A stretch of DNA of 64,000 nt, from assembly GCA_049999765.1 (NCBI GenBank), contig JBNGIQ010008895.1:31014-95013 (forward strand). The letters are read 5' to 3'. The first letter of the stretch is position 1, and each line of letters opens with the position of its first letter. Source of the DNA: Phaeoceros laevis. Its lineage: Eukaryota > Anthocerotophyta > Anthocerotopsida > Notothyladales. Shown one piece after another: positions 52,801 through 64,000 of this stretch. A model generated the notes under the pieces. It was not told the origin of the DNA. It made no database searches and worked only from the letters and a program-made list of their open reading frames with translations. Both the position numbers and the translations under genes were made by a program.

Positions 52801-55800
52801 GCCCTCTTTGGACCACATAAACACTGATTGGTCATATTTCGCTTGTGTATCAGGATGCTTACCTTCCTCAACGGTTGCTGGATAAGCTGATGTACATTTA
52901 TAACTATGTTGAAATGGCTCGTGTAACTGGAGTTCCCTTGTCGTTCCTTTTATCCAGAGGTCAGAGCATTAAGGTATACAGGCCCATCACCTTGGACACA
53001 GAACCACATAACACCAGCGTTTGACAATGCTCATAGTCTCATCATCTCATTAGTTTTATGGTCGCCTCAGCCTTCAAATTCCAATATCTGATGCAAGCGT
53101 GCTGATCCAGGTCATATCCCAGATACTTAGGAAATCAAAGGAACGAAACTTTGTTGTTCCAAACGTGAAAAGTCAAGGAGGCGCTCAAGGAGAGGGGTTT
53201 GAGGGAGCAACCGTCGGTCCACATATACTTTCTCCTTGCTTTCAACGATGAAATCTAGTCAGAGTCACAGTGCTCTTAAGTTTGAGTGCTTTCAGGTTTT
53301 TTTTCTATGGTTGCTGAAACATTTCTGTCCTGGTGATGGTCAGGTGTTGGATGCAAAAGCGGGGTACTATGAAAAGCCAATAGCAACATTGGATTTTGCT
53401 TCACTGTACCCATCCATAATGATGGCATACAATCTCTGTTACTGCACGCTGGTACACCCTTCTTAAGTAATTTCCCTCTGGAGTTGAAAGTTCTCTCGAC
53501 TCCTAGTGACGGTGGTGTGTTTCCCATCAGGTCAAGTCTGAAGATCTAAGCAAGCTCAATCTGCAACCAGAGTCTATCCTAAAAACGCCATCTGGTGAAA
53601 CATTCGTGAAAGCTGATTTGGAGAAGGTACTGTTTGTGGACAGGACTTCTGTTTCAGGCAATGATTGTTCCCTGACCTGCGTTCGTATGAAGACCCTCGT
53701 TCAGCTTTTCCGCCCTTCAGCACTGAAGGGTGTGTCCCTAGGGAATGATGGCATGTCAATAAGGCTTTCAAGTACATGTCTGCAGGGCATTCTACCAGAG
53801 ATTTTAGAGGAGCTGCTTGCCGCCAGGAAAAGAGCTAAAGCTGACTTAAAGGTCAGGGTCATGTCCTGTATGCAGACTTGATGCAAAACTCGAATTGTCT
53901 TTGCTGAAGACTTCAATTGGGTGGGGGTGACAGGATGCCACAGATCCTTTGGAAAAGGCTGTTCTTGACGGTCGGCAGCTGGCTTTGAAGGTACTCCTCG
54001 GAGGTTAAAGCTTGCTGAAAGATTTTGCCTGTCAATTGCTGTTGAATGGGTATTCTGATCTGTGCAATTCCAGGTCAGTGCGAATTCTGTGTATGGGTTT
54101 ACAGGAGCAACCATTGGGCAGCTGCCATGTCTAGAAATATCATCTAGCGTAACTAGCTATGGTAAGTTAACTATATGCACTTGCACCTACTCAAAGGCAT
54201 ACATCAGCAGAAAGTGGACCCTTAATCTACATCAGGGGTCGACTGAACGTTGGTCAAAATTGTTGCAGGGCGGCAGATGATTGAGCATACAAAGAAATTA
54301 GTGCAAGAGCGATTTAATCCAGCGCATGGATACGAACATGAGGCAGAGGTGTGCAAAGTATATTATATGAATTGCCCATGACAGTTTCTGTAGACGTAAC
54401 TGAATGCTTGAACAGCCTGATTTGTAATCCCCGGTCTTGCCTTGCAGGTTGTTTATGGGGACACAGATTCTGTCATGGTTCAGTTTGGAGTTTCGACTGT
54501 CGAGGAGGCAATGAAATTGGGCCGGGAAGCTGCTCAGTACACAAGTGACACATTCACTAAGGTGACGTCTATCGCTATCTGTCCTCCAGCACTGAATAGG
54601 GACATCACTAACTTCGTTTTTTAAGACGAGCAGCCTATCAAGCTGGAGTTTGAGAAAGTCTACAACCCCTATCTTCTCATCAGCAAGAAGCGGTATGCAG
54701 GCTTGCTGTGGACAAAACCAGAAAAATATGACAAGATGGATACTAAAGGTAGTTCCACCAGCCTGGAGTTGCAACTAAGATGGAAAATCTGTCGGCTAGT
54801 AGGTTACATTTTTCGATATGCTAACCTGTGGCACGCATGTCTAGGAATCGAAACTGTCCGAAGAGATAACTGTCTTCTGGTGAAAAATGTGGTGACGGAG
54901 TGCCTTGACAAGATTCTTATCCAGCGGGATACTCCAGGAGCTGTGCAATATGTGAAAAACACTATTGCTGACCTCTTGATGAACAGAATGGATCTATCAC
55001 TTCTGGTTATCACTAAGGTTGAGTTTTTCCCCGACTCTGCATTGTCAGACACCTATCTTCAAAACAGCATGCGGAATTGGTTTTGCCATGTCCTGACAAA
55101 TTATGTCGTGTGGCCTCAGGGGTTAACCAAAACAGGTGATGACTATGCTGTCAAGGCTGCACATGTTGAGCTTGCTCAACGTATGCGCAAGGTAATGCAG
55201 AGTTTTGTTTCTTGAACCTCTGTGCTCTTCTTTTGTAGCCACCCTCTTGGTATCAAATTTAAGGTCGTACTTTTGGCCAGAGAGATGCTGCAACCGCTCC
55301 CACAGTGGGTGATCGTGTGCCCTATGTCATTATCAAAGCTGCCAAAGGAGCTAAGGTTAGTTATTACGACATGTTACACCAGCTTCTGATGCCGTTTGGC
55401 TCTTCTTTCCGAACTTTCTTTGCCCTCTCTATGTACAGGCCTACGAAAAATCAGAAGATCCGATATATGTTTTGGAAAACAACATACCAATTGATCCACA
55501 GTATTATCTTGAGAACCAGCTCAGTAAGGTGCGTCAACTGAAGATGTAGTCCATATTGTTTAACGTCCTGTACGTCATTATGTCGACTGATGTTGGAACT
55601 GTATGCACAGCCATTGCTTCGAATTTTTGATCCTATACTGAAAAATGCAAGCAAAGAGCTACTGCACGGCAGCCACACTCGGTCTGTTTCGATATCAACA
55701 CCATCAAACAGCGGCATCATGAAGTTTGCTAAGAGGAGATTAAGCTGCATAGGTTGCAAAGCTCCAATAAGGTACAGGACAGTCACTTGACACAAATCAA

Positions 55801-56282
55801 GGAGGTTCTTTGGAGTGCCAGAATCCTTGTGTATAGCGCACGTATCGCTAATTTGCTGAGTTGTCAGTGAGGAGGAGAATCAAACATTGTGCAAGCATTG
55901 CAGTGGACGTGAGGCAGAGTTATACCAAAAGACTGTCTCGAATGGTTCGTACATCCTGTACCCTCTTGGCGCTCGCACGTACTGCTTTGGCTGTCTAAAC
56001 GTCTGTGTGGTCTCGTTACTATGCAGTGAGAGACCTTGAAGATTTGTTTGGGAAATTGTGGACACAATGTCAGCGATGCCAAGGTTCCTTGCATCAAGAT
56101 GTGCTGTGTACAAGGTTTGTGCCGTCTCACGTAATTGTTGCCCACTTATGTAGTCCAGTGTCCCTTAGTAAAGTCTAACGAGGTCTATTTGCCTTCGCAG
56201 TCGCGACTGTCCAATATTTTACCGCCGGAAGAAAGCACAAAAAGACTTAGCCGAAGCGGAGGTCCAGCTAGATCGTTGGTAG
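49803..56282 (+). CDS. POLD1: DNA polymerase delta catalytic subunit
   Basis: B-family replicative polymerase with 3'-5' proofreading. About 25 small exons. N terminus: [18 protein letters not shown] and [11 protein letters not shown]. Exonuclease Exo [21 protein letters not shown] (about 51360). Exo II region: [17 protein letters not shown] (about 51780). Polymerase motif [17 protein letters not shown] (about 53393). Motif [19 protein letters not shown] (about 54065). Motif [12 protein letters not shown] (about 54454). The C terminus has CysA ([14 protein letters not shown], about 55893) and CysB ([14 protein letters not shown], about 56080), the latter being the Fe-S cluster site, and ends AEVQLDRW at 56282. 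All catalytic aspartates and the DIE exonuclease acids are present, and no break is apparent. Exon limits are approximate. Divergent from RPC25. Confidence 0.92.
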
Positions 56283-56476
56283 ATCTGCAATTATTCAGTC
56301 GTACCCACGAGTCCTTCAGTCTGGGATTCGGGGCCAGAATTTTTGTCAATTTTCTATTGGAAACTGAGAACATTGTATCATAATAGCAGTTAGCGCAGCA
56401 GGCGGAAAATGATGCAAGTGCACATTAGCACTAGGAGAAATTGTATCCCCTTGCCTATACTGGTAGCAGGAATGAA

Positions 56477-57740
56477 TTACAATGGCGTCTGCCAGGAAGG
56501 TGTGATGAACTCCAAAAGAGCAGTCCACAAGGATATGTCCCATGTCTGAATAGCCAATGAACGCAATTACTCCTCAGTAGACAAATATCAGCCACATTCA
56601 GCCAGTACCAGACATGGAAGGTTACGCACCTCATCGTGAGAAACAACCAATCCTCGGCTGTTCAAAGTGTAGCGAGTAGACCCTGAAACACCAAACTCAT
56701 CAGCATGTCTAGCATTTGAGATTCCAGCATTTGATCTTGCCGACAGAGTTGCAGGAAGGACAAGAACCTTCGTAGGGGAGTATGTGTGGCCGCCATGGGA
56801 ACTTCAGGTATCTGTAAGGGGAGGCACTTGTCATGACACAGCATGGTACAGCGATGGCACCTGAGTCCCTTGTAATGTAGGAGAACACGAGCTGCATACC
56901 CTTCAAGCCTCCATTTCACATCAACGGTGCTGGGGCTGCTAACTTCAATGGCCAGCAACTCGTGCTTAGAGAGCTGAGGTTCAAATAGGAATTGAATTGC
57001 TGCCACATACTTGTCTACTCCTGATACCACTGTGGTAGGATCAGTGAACCTGAAGTACAATGGTCAGATGTCAGAACTTGAACAATACAAAGATTTGGGG
57101 ACATTCAGCACGACACAAAGCTGGACGACATGGCAGGGCTCGTAACTTGCAATTGTCGTCGTAAATGCTCCGGGTAAGGTTTCCGGTCACATAATACTGG
57201 CCCTCGGTTATGTCTTTGATAATAGTGTTCTGAAGACCACAACGTGGTGTGACGTGATGTTTTCAAAAACGAATTCATCCACCGAGGAAGTGGAATGCAC
57301 ACTAACTTTCACTTCTTCGATAGGTGGTCGGTCCTCAGTTGCACATGATGGAAGACACCACCATGCGGGACCTCCACCCGTGGCAAAGGTTGTGGCTGGC
57401 AGGATTGCCAATTGGATGAGAGCTTTCCTTCTTCCCAGCTGATTGTCCGTCTCACTACCTGCAGAACACTGATATGAGACAGCGTCTGAGAGACGCCATA
57501 ACCGAGGTCCAGCAGAAGCATGGAATTTTCAACGCAGCATCGGGCTACAAACCAAAACAGCTGCATGATGTGTAGAAGCCCTTGCAACCGAACTCTGACG
57601 CCTTGCGGTAGTCGAGGTTCCGGCAGTGGAAGTTGCGATCGGTAAGAGTGAACTCTCCAGCAGAAGAGGTGTTGTCATCTTGCCACTCGTCCCGTGCCTC
57701 CCGGAACAGTCCCCGACGGGAGGCTGAAAAGTCCAAAATT
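56477..57740 (-). CDS. Second DUF2358-like (NTF2-fold) protein
   Basis: Minus-strand gene with several small exons. Conserved exons: about 57227-57130 (IIKDITEGQYYVTGNLTRSI, then YDDNCKL); about 57050-56890 (FTDPTTVVSGVDKYVAAIQF, then VDVKWRLEGY); about 56810-56770 (FPWRPHILPYEG); about 56690-56637 (STRYTLNSRGLVVSHDE); and a last exon of about 56545-56477 (TWDISLWTALLEFITPSW, stop at 56477). These parts match the plant DUF2358 family, whose function is unknown and which has an NTF2-like fold. The 5' exons (57240-57740 or further upstream) are not resolved; a frame with EEVKVSVHSTSS near 57320 may be one. Likely organellar by analogy. It is only distantly similar to the member at 34827-36188. 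Confidence 0.75.
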
Positions 57741-58294
57741 CATTTGATGTCCGATAAGCTAGACTAGTGCCTGACCGTTGAAACTGAGTACGGTAGTTAC
57801 GGGTGCACTGGTTAGAAAACCTAAGGCGCTGTGCTGCCGAGGACTGGACGCAGTGATTCATCAAAATGCAGGAATGTAGGCCGCCCTGGGAAGCTCCCAG
57901 TTGTTGGAATTGCACTGTCTGGGTGGTGCGCAAGCTTGGGGATAGAAGTGTTGTTGGTTCTCGGAGAAGCGGCTCAGGGGAGAGCGCTACTGAGCCTTGA
58001 TCTCAAAGGAGTCTGCAGCCAAAAGCGTGGCTCCAACACTTGGTTGTTGATCTGTGGGAAATTTTTGAGCTGTACTATGAAGCGGGATCTGTGATTAAGT
58101 AGTGCCTCTTAATCGTAGCTGGAATAGGACTCCAGAACCGCGTTAGCTAGGGGGATACCTGGGTTTGAGAGTGTGAAGGTGCAGATCTTAACAGGTTGTC
58201 CGCATTAGGACATATCAACTAGCTCTTGGGAACCTGTCATTGGTAACAGGTAGCAGATGCTCTGTAGTACACCGCAAGTAAGTCCCTCAAGAAG

Positions 58295-58909
58295 ATGACG
58301 ATCACCAAAGTCTACGTCGTGTATTATTCTATGTATGGCCATGTTGAAAGGCTCGCGGAGCAAATCAAGAGGGGCGCTGACTCTGTGGAGGGGGTTGAAG
58401 CAACCCTCTGGCAGGTGCCAGAGACTCTGTCTAGGGAAGTACTGGCGAAGATGGAAGCACCACCAAAATCAACTGTGCAACTTATAGAGCCTGCACAACT
58501 AGCAGAAGCAGATGGACTTGTGTTTGGATTCCCAACACGGTATGGTATGATGGCAGCTCAGTTCAAAGCATTTCTGGACGCAACGGGAGGTCTATGGAGA
58601 GCACAGCAGCTTGCAGGAAAGCCCGCCGGCATGTTCTTCAGCACGGGGTCTCAAGGTGGCGGTCAGGAAACTACTGCTTTGACTGCTATCACACAGTTAA
58701 CACACCACGGGCTCATTTTTGTGCCATTGGGGTACACTTTCGGCCCAAGAATGTACGATTTAGAAGAGGTGAAGGGAGGTTCTCCCTACGGGGCTGGAAC
58801 ATACGCAGGCGATGGAACGCGTCAACCGTCTCAACTTGAACTTGAAGTAGCATTTCATCAAGGCAAATACATCGCTGGGATAGCCAAGAAATTGAAGGCA
58901 AACGTCTAG
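58295..58909 (+). CDS. FQR1: FQR1/WrbA-type NAD(P)H:quinone oxidoreductase
   Basis: Flavodoxin-like FMN enzyme reducing quinones by two electrons at the plasma membrane or in the cytosol, protecting against semiquinone radicals. 204 residues in one exon, the usual family length. FMN phosphate loop: [20 protein letters not shown] (from residue about 10). Further FMN-binding segments are [19 protein letters not shown] and [20 protein letters not shown]. The C-terminal [20 protein letters not shown] is diagnostic of the WrbA/FQR family. Start at 58295, three residues before the first beta-strand. No signal peptide. Complete. Confidence 0.95.
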   Translation: MTITKVYVVYYSMYGHVERLAEQIKRGADSVEGVEATLWQVPETLSREVLAKMEAPPKSTVQLIEPAQLAEADGLVFGFPTRYGMMAAQFKAFLDATGGLWRAQQLAGKPAGMFFSTGSQGGGQETTALTAITQLTHHGLIFVPLGYTFGPRMYDLEEVKGGSPYGAGTYAGDGTRQPSQLELEVAFHQGKYIAGIAKKLKANV

Positions 58910-60161
58910 ACCCAGTCTACATCTCAGTCACACTTAGTCACATTTTTTGCCTCCTAGGACGCTTACCGAGTGCGGGCTAGTAGTTTGGCCTCAGAGCCGT
59001 TTCCTGGTGTTGGTATCTTGCTTGCAAGCCATCTTAGGCAGGGAACATAGATTCAAGAATGCAAGCTATTGTCGAAGTGGGACCTATCTTCATCATGAGG
59101 GTGGAAGCTGAAGCTTACAGCCAAACCGCGTCATGGCAGCTGGATCTCCTTAGCGCTATGTCAAGTAGCTCTTTCTCGTCAGGAAGGGAAGAGGAGGTCT
59201 GCATGGTCATGTGCGTGCCGGGTTTGGAGGTTGCACAATGTATGTAGGGTTTAACAACAATTTGCCCACAATGAGAGTTTGGTTGTGCTTGTTGACATCA
59301 GTTCAAGGTTTTGCTTATCGTAGTAGAACAGGGAGGGAAGCAAGTCCTCGAGAAGTGTGCATACATGATACCAGCAAGCTTGTCTGCCTTGCCATCATGC
59401 GTACAACACGCAGGAATCCTGGATAATGCTCGCTGACTCTGGATGAAGGTTGTATCAAAGATTGAGGCAAGCCTGTTTATCATTTATGTTCGTGTTGTGA
59501 GAATTACATATTTAGTCAAAAAGGCTTCATGTGAGGTTGACAAACGTCGTAATGTTACTATGAACATAGTTAGAGATATCAGGTGCGATATTTGTCTTGG
59601 CTTCCGGAGTCTGGACAGCTCATTGCCGTCAGGCTGATTACTTGAATTCAATTCAAGAGACAACAGGACCTGCCCAACGGACACGGCGATAATAGCACAA
59701 ATTTCTCTAGCTCACGGTTTAGCTCCAGGGAGGTTCACAGGGAAGGACATAGGAGATCCCTCCAAAGCAGTGAGCGTGGCTTCACGTTAGGAACTAAGAT
59801 AAAGTGCCCATTGTCGAGGCACGAAGGAACGTGCTCAGGGCAGGAAACAGGCGGACAACTGAAAAGTTGAAGAGTGGCCTTGGAACACAAGATGGATACA
59901 CATTCATATTGGGTACCAAAGTGTTTCTAGGTCATGATGGGTCAACACCCACACAAGAAATACCCCTGATGTAACCTAGCATCTCTTTACTCATATGAAG
60001 CATGTGGTGCCGATAGGCCAAGTCATGGCAGCAATGTACACTCTCCCAAGTCTCAAGTAACCAAAAATGTAGAATTACAGTGGGGCCATGATCAATCCTC
60101 AAGCGCTCAACAGAATACCAGCAACAGGTCATACAGCGACTAGGTGAGTGCAATCTGTGCT
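58910..60161. other. Intergenic, no supported gene
   Basis: 3' flanks of FQR1 (plus) and the BT1 carrier (minus). Several short ORFs, none with a domain. No repeat or RNA gene seen. Confidence 0.5.
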
Positions 60162-62436
60162 TTACTCCTCTTCCACGATTGTTCTCTTCAAGTATTCATA
60201 AGTCATGAATGACAGGCCAGCAGCAGGCACAAGCTTCAAACAGCTGGGACCCAACCCTCTGTACAGCCCCTGGATTCCCTGTTCCCTAAAAATACAAGCC
60301 AAAGCATCTAAAGTTCCTTTGTAGACAATGCGTCCTTTCAAAGCGCCAACCTGCATATGTTTTCGGGCTACTTCCAATGGAAAAGTAGCAGTGCTAGCGA
60401 AGGCCCCGGCAGCAGAACCCATGAGCAAGGTTTCCAGATTCCCGATGTCTTCAACCTTAAACACTCTCTTATAAGCAGTACGCAGTGTATCATAGGCAAA
60501 ATAGTTGGCTCCAGCATATGGAATAATCCCTATAATACTAGGGACAAGACCACGATAGAGCTCCAACACTCCTTCCTCTGAGGCAATCCTCCAAAAAGCA
60601 TGAAGAATTCCTCGATACTCTTCGGGCTGCCAACATCACTCATATCTATGAGTACTCATAGTACTTAAAAGCACTAAACCTTGCCATCGTGTCTGACACT
60701 GACCAAGATGTAGATAAAAGGGCTATACCTGTACAGTGAGGCGGGTCTTTAACAGCTCCAATGGATACATGCAGACAGTTGCTGTGATCCCTGCTGCCGA
60801 GCCGGCAACCGAAGACACTGGTAAGGGAGTCCTTGGTGACTCCCCTTCTTTGGGGGTTAAGGCTTTCTTTACTGTTTCGTAGGCAAATAGCTGCAAAAGA
60901 CAACCAACAGTTCCGTTAAGCAAGGCTCAAACTTGTAACCACTTGATCAATTCCTGTAGGCAGCATGTGGACAGTTTAGGCAGGTACATTTCGTAACGAG
61001 GCTCAAAAGAATATCAACTGAGAGCCAGAAGCCAGCACACAATACCTGACCTCCAAAAACAAAACCGCAGAAAACACTTCCAAAGAACTTGCTATTGCTG
61101 ATAATCTTGTCGGCATGTAACTCACCTCAATTGCTTTGCTAGGAGCCACTCGGATGACATTAATGGCATTGCCTCTAAACAGTCCTGTCCAGCCTTCATG
61201 AGCCATAATCCACTCAAAAACGTCTTTGACAGAGTGACCATGGCTTCCCACCATTAAATGCGTTCTAATAGTTTCCAAAGGTGCCACTGCAGTGCGAGAA
61301 ACAGCACCAGCGATAGCACCGCTCAACAACCTTCTCCCAGCTTGTCCTAATCTTAACTTCAATTTAAAGCCACCTCTTCTGTGCTTAGGTGGTGCAATAT
61401 CAGGCTCTCCATCTCTTCTGTGCTTGGGTGCAATATCAGGCTCTCCACTTTCCTCCTGGGATTCTTGCTGACCACAGATCTCCAACTGAGTTTGCGGCTC
61501 TGCTCGAGCACTGGGAACAAATCCTGGTAGTCGATAACCATGTTGAGTGCTGACCAGTGCAGACTGCTGGTGCAGAACATTTCTGGAAGCACCTACCCCT
61601 ACACCTGAGTTAGGGATGAACTCTGGAGAGTCATCTGGAGCAACCAATCCATCCCCTGCAAATCTTTGAATTCGAGTGTCATAGCTAAAAAGCTCAGAAC
61701 CTGAAGCTATGGACCCCACACGAGAGGGCTTGACTCTAGGCAAAGCTACTGAACTAGAAGTGGGACCAGAGGGCTTCTTCTCAGTCAAAACAACTACCTT
61801 ACCAATGGCATCTGAGTCTCTCCGCTGCACAAAGAATCTAAGCCTAGAAAGAAGGGGGACGGGAGAATAATCAGATGCATCAGAGTCATAGGGAGAATAC
61901 GACGGGTGCGGAGTGAAGTCCACATGAGTTCCTGGGAACAGCTGTTCCACTGCATCCAGTACCTCATTTTCTTGAGTATGAAAGCGCAGAAGGCCCCTCT
62001 TCCTTTGCCGCTGCCTTTCTGAAAATGTGATATCACTCTTCACACGGTGCTTAACGGGGGGTTGACCCCCTTCCGGCTGGTATCCGGAGGGTACATCTCC
62101 ATCTCGCAAAGCTCCTGCTCTTCGCAATCGCTGCCTCTGGGAAAACGTAGTCTTATCCGTCCTCTCAAAGTGTGTACGAAAAATTGGAAGCTGACCCCAA
62201 CTGCTGCTGCTGCTGCCTGCATTGCCTTGGACGGCAGCACTGCCGGGTGCTCCCCCGAACCTGTGATGCTGGAAGCCCCTCCTTACTCGGCCAGGGTGGT
62301 GCCTAGACCTAACATGATCCTGATGGTTCCTATAGCGAATTTGATCCTGGTGCAGAACATTGAAGGTGGGGTTGCTGCTGCGGCTCCGTCCACTCGAAGA
62401 AATGCCGCCTTCCAAACCGGCCATACCCGAATGCAC
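60162..62436 (-). CDS. BT1-type mitochondrial-carrier-family adenylate transporter, long N terminus
   Basis: Membrane carrier of the Brittle1 group, which moves adenine nucleotides or ADP-glucose across plastid (or mitochondrial) inner membranes. Exon 1 (62436-61126) encodes a ~365-residue extension and the first carrier half-repeat (LLSGAIAGAVSRTAVAPLET, then GWTGLFRGNAINVIRVAPSK). Exon 2 (about 60893-60731) has ITATVCMYPLELLKTRLTVQ. Exon 3 (about 60626-60162) has LYRGLVPSIIGIIPYAGANY, FPLEVARKHMQVGALKGR and LVPAAGLSFMTYEYLKRTI. The three Px[DE]xx[KR]-type signatures are present as APLETIR, YPLELLK and FPLEVAR, the BT1 pattern. Typical BT1 N termini are about 130 residues; here it is Ser/Arg-rich, has two related TFS[QE]RQR motifs and a tandem GEPDIAP repeat. 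Confidence 0.85.
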
Positions 62437-63190
62437 CTACACAAGTGAATCCTGACGCGGGACGGTTCGCCAGACAAGAATCTTCCGAGGATGCTCGTCT
62501 TGCAATGGGTTCATTCCACCATCCTGCCGTGGGTGCTGGACAACCAGCTCAGAAATTCTCCTCCGACTAATTCTGGAGCAGCATGGAAGACCAACCTACG
62601 TTACACCATTCGCATAATTGAACGCGCCCAAAATTGCGACCTTCACAGGCTGCCAAACAACTTCTAAGACGCAAACTTGTCGGCAGCTTGCATCCCACCG
62701 CAAAATCTTCCTGGCTGAATTCATGCAGAGCTTTTCCAAGTGATGTACACAAGCGCGACTCCTCTCCAGCCGCGAACTTGGGGACTCTCAAACCAGTGGA
62801 CGCATCCGCTCCCGTCCAATTGGGCACCGACGGCAAGCGCCCAAGCTGCCAGGCAGCTGAGAACAATATCCACTCGATCCAGTGCACAGTTTGAGAAGTT
62901 TGAGAAGGTCCATGGGAGACCTAAAGTTTCCTACCGACCTAACCCGGTGTACTGTATACGTCTTTAATTGGTGCAGAATTTGGTAGCCGTGTCAGCGAAT
63001 CTGGCGATACACATGCTATTGACCCCCCAAGTTGCCACCCCCCACGTTACCCTTTGCGTCCGTGTCGACCCGACTTGCCCCAGCTCATTACAGTTTAGGG
63101 TTCACGCGAGCTGTATTCGGATTGTTCAATTGCGAAGTGTCACCTGCTGCATCCCCTCGACTTCCAGGTCTAATCGCGTTGTGATCTGAC
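62437..63190. other. Divergent promoter region of BT1-type and COX7a-type genes
   Basis: About 750 bp between divergently transcribed genes for two organelle proteins. Short ORFs on both strands lack domains. No clear promoter element identified. Confidence 0.5.
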
Positions 63191-63508
63191 ATGGCCGGCC
63201 AGGGCACCGCTGCCGCGAAGTCAGCTCCGTTGCATATACTGCAGAAGCAAGAGTATTATCAGAAAGTGCATCGACTGACGCACTTGAAAGGCCCCTACGA
63301 CAGAATCACTTCTGTGATTATCCCTGCAGCATTGGCCGCGGTTGGTCTGTCGATGGTGGTGAGCTTCCGAAATACTTGTGCTATGTATTCTGTTCCGGCA
63401 GTGAATTCTTATTTGTGTTTGTCGCTGAGACAAGGTCTGCTCCTTCTCTTTTCTCACCAGGGTCGAGGCATTTGGAACATGGCACATGGAACTGGCAAGA
63501 TAGAGTGA
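63191..63508 (+). CDS. Cytochrome c oxidase subunit 7a-like protein
   Basis: Small single-span subunit of mitochondrial complex IV. Exon 1 is 63191-63358 (56 codons) and exon 2 is 63461-63508 (15 codons plus stop), giving 71 residues. The family signature is LKGPYDRITSVIIPAALAAV (membrane segment) followed across the junction by GRGIWNMAHGTGK, and the upstream QEYYQKVHRLTHLKGP matches the plant matrix-side motif. The intron (GTGAGC...CACCAG, 102 nt) is a multiple of three and has no stop, so an unspliced transcript would still be open to the same end. The spliced form is preferred because it joins the conserved blocks exactly. Confidence 0.85.
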   Translation: MAGQGTAAAKSAPLHILQKQEYYQKVHRLTHLKGPYDRITSVIIPAALAAVGLSMVVSFRNTCAMYSVPAVNSYLCLSLRQGLLLLFSHQGRGIWNMAHGTGKIE

Positions 63509-64000
63509 GGATGGAAGCGGTCCAGAACACTTTGTTGGACGGTGTCTCCTGTCCACTGCCTTTCGCCGTGCTAGTTGTGTGCATCCTCCCTGTTATTTTT
63601 GGAGTGGAAGCTCCTTGACCTAATACACAAGCTCCTGTGAGGAAGGGCCAAAGTTACCTCGGCTGTGCAGCTTTCTTGATTTCTGTTTCCGTTCAGGTTG
63701 CCACATTCCTTGGAGCATCACCTAAAAGAAAGCACCAGGACATGCCAAGTAGGTTTCTGTCAGGGGTTCCAGGATGGTTTTTACTGTGCCTATGTTCACT
63801 AGGCAGTGTAGTAGGCATAGGTCGTCCAGAAATTTGCAGCGACAACAGTTCCTCCTGGAATGAGCCATTCACGAAAAAAATGTCTTGGACTGCTTGTGCC
63901 TTGTTTTGTGATTACTACCTTGCGTGTGTGTGCCGTTTTCCTACTTCTCATATACTCGTAATTACCTTTGAAGGCCGCCGGAGTGTTCAGTTCAGCCGGC
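63509..64000. other. 3' flank of the COX7a-type gene
   Basis: Non-coding to the window edge as far as visible. A GT/AG-like junction near 63600-63700 could be a 3' UTR intron, but nothing decides this. Confidence 0.4.

Overview
This is nuclear DNA of a land plant. Coding exons are split by short GT-AG introns (mostly about 70-150 bp), and the proteins are plant types: a plastid-division dynamin (DRP5B/ARC5), a BT1 adenylate carrier, a quinone reductase of the FQR1 type, plant metallothioneins and a PLS/DYW PPR protein. The axonemal protein CFAP251 points to motile sperm, which rules out flowering plants. The one intact PPR protein has the KP box and a non-DYW terminus of the DYW:KP class known from hornworts, lycophytes and ferns. 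Together with the compact genes, this makes a hornwort the best guess, with a lycophyte or fern as alternatives. The organism call is inference.

Layout. 1-3 kb: a foldback repeat and an intronless F-box gene. 3-15.4 kb: a rearranged accessory region. It holds one intact DYW:KP PPR gene (12.3-15.4 kb), at least four broken and partly inverted PPR pieces, intron-bearing fragments of a PLAA-like and a PP4R3/SMEK-like gene on the minus strand, and a broken gene (8.8-11.1 kb) with a P-loop NTPase and a C-terminal block resembling Crinkler/RHS-type effectors. 17-25.5 kb: two three-exon metallothionein genes flanking an F-box gene and DRP5B. 26.4-40 kb: a MAP4K (STE20) kinase, a histidine acid phosphatase, NBP35, a plastid DUF2358-like protein, an unrecognised coiled-coil protein and a SWT1-like PIN-domain protein. 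40.2-42.9 kb: palindromic repeats, then an AT-rich gene-free island with a strong foldback. 43-64 kb: dense housekeeping genes, namely CFAP251, RNA polymerase III subunit C25, DNA polymerase delta catalytic subunit, a second DUF2358-like gene, FQR1-type reductase, BT1 carrier and a COX7a-like subunit.

The genes do not form an operon or a single pathway. Several serve organelles: PPR editing, plastid division, plastid BT1, mitochondrial COX7a and plastid DUF2358. The most unusual material lies between 3 and 15.4 kb: an expanding U-to-C-type editing factor surrounded by its own debris, and an effector-like NTPase/nuclease relic. Four N gaps (4374-4383, 20057-20156, 28454-28553, 29470-29479) mark assembly breaks, three of them inside or beside short repeats. 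Exon limits for multi-exon genes were read by eye from splice signals and family conservation, and some are approximate.
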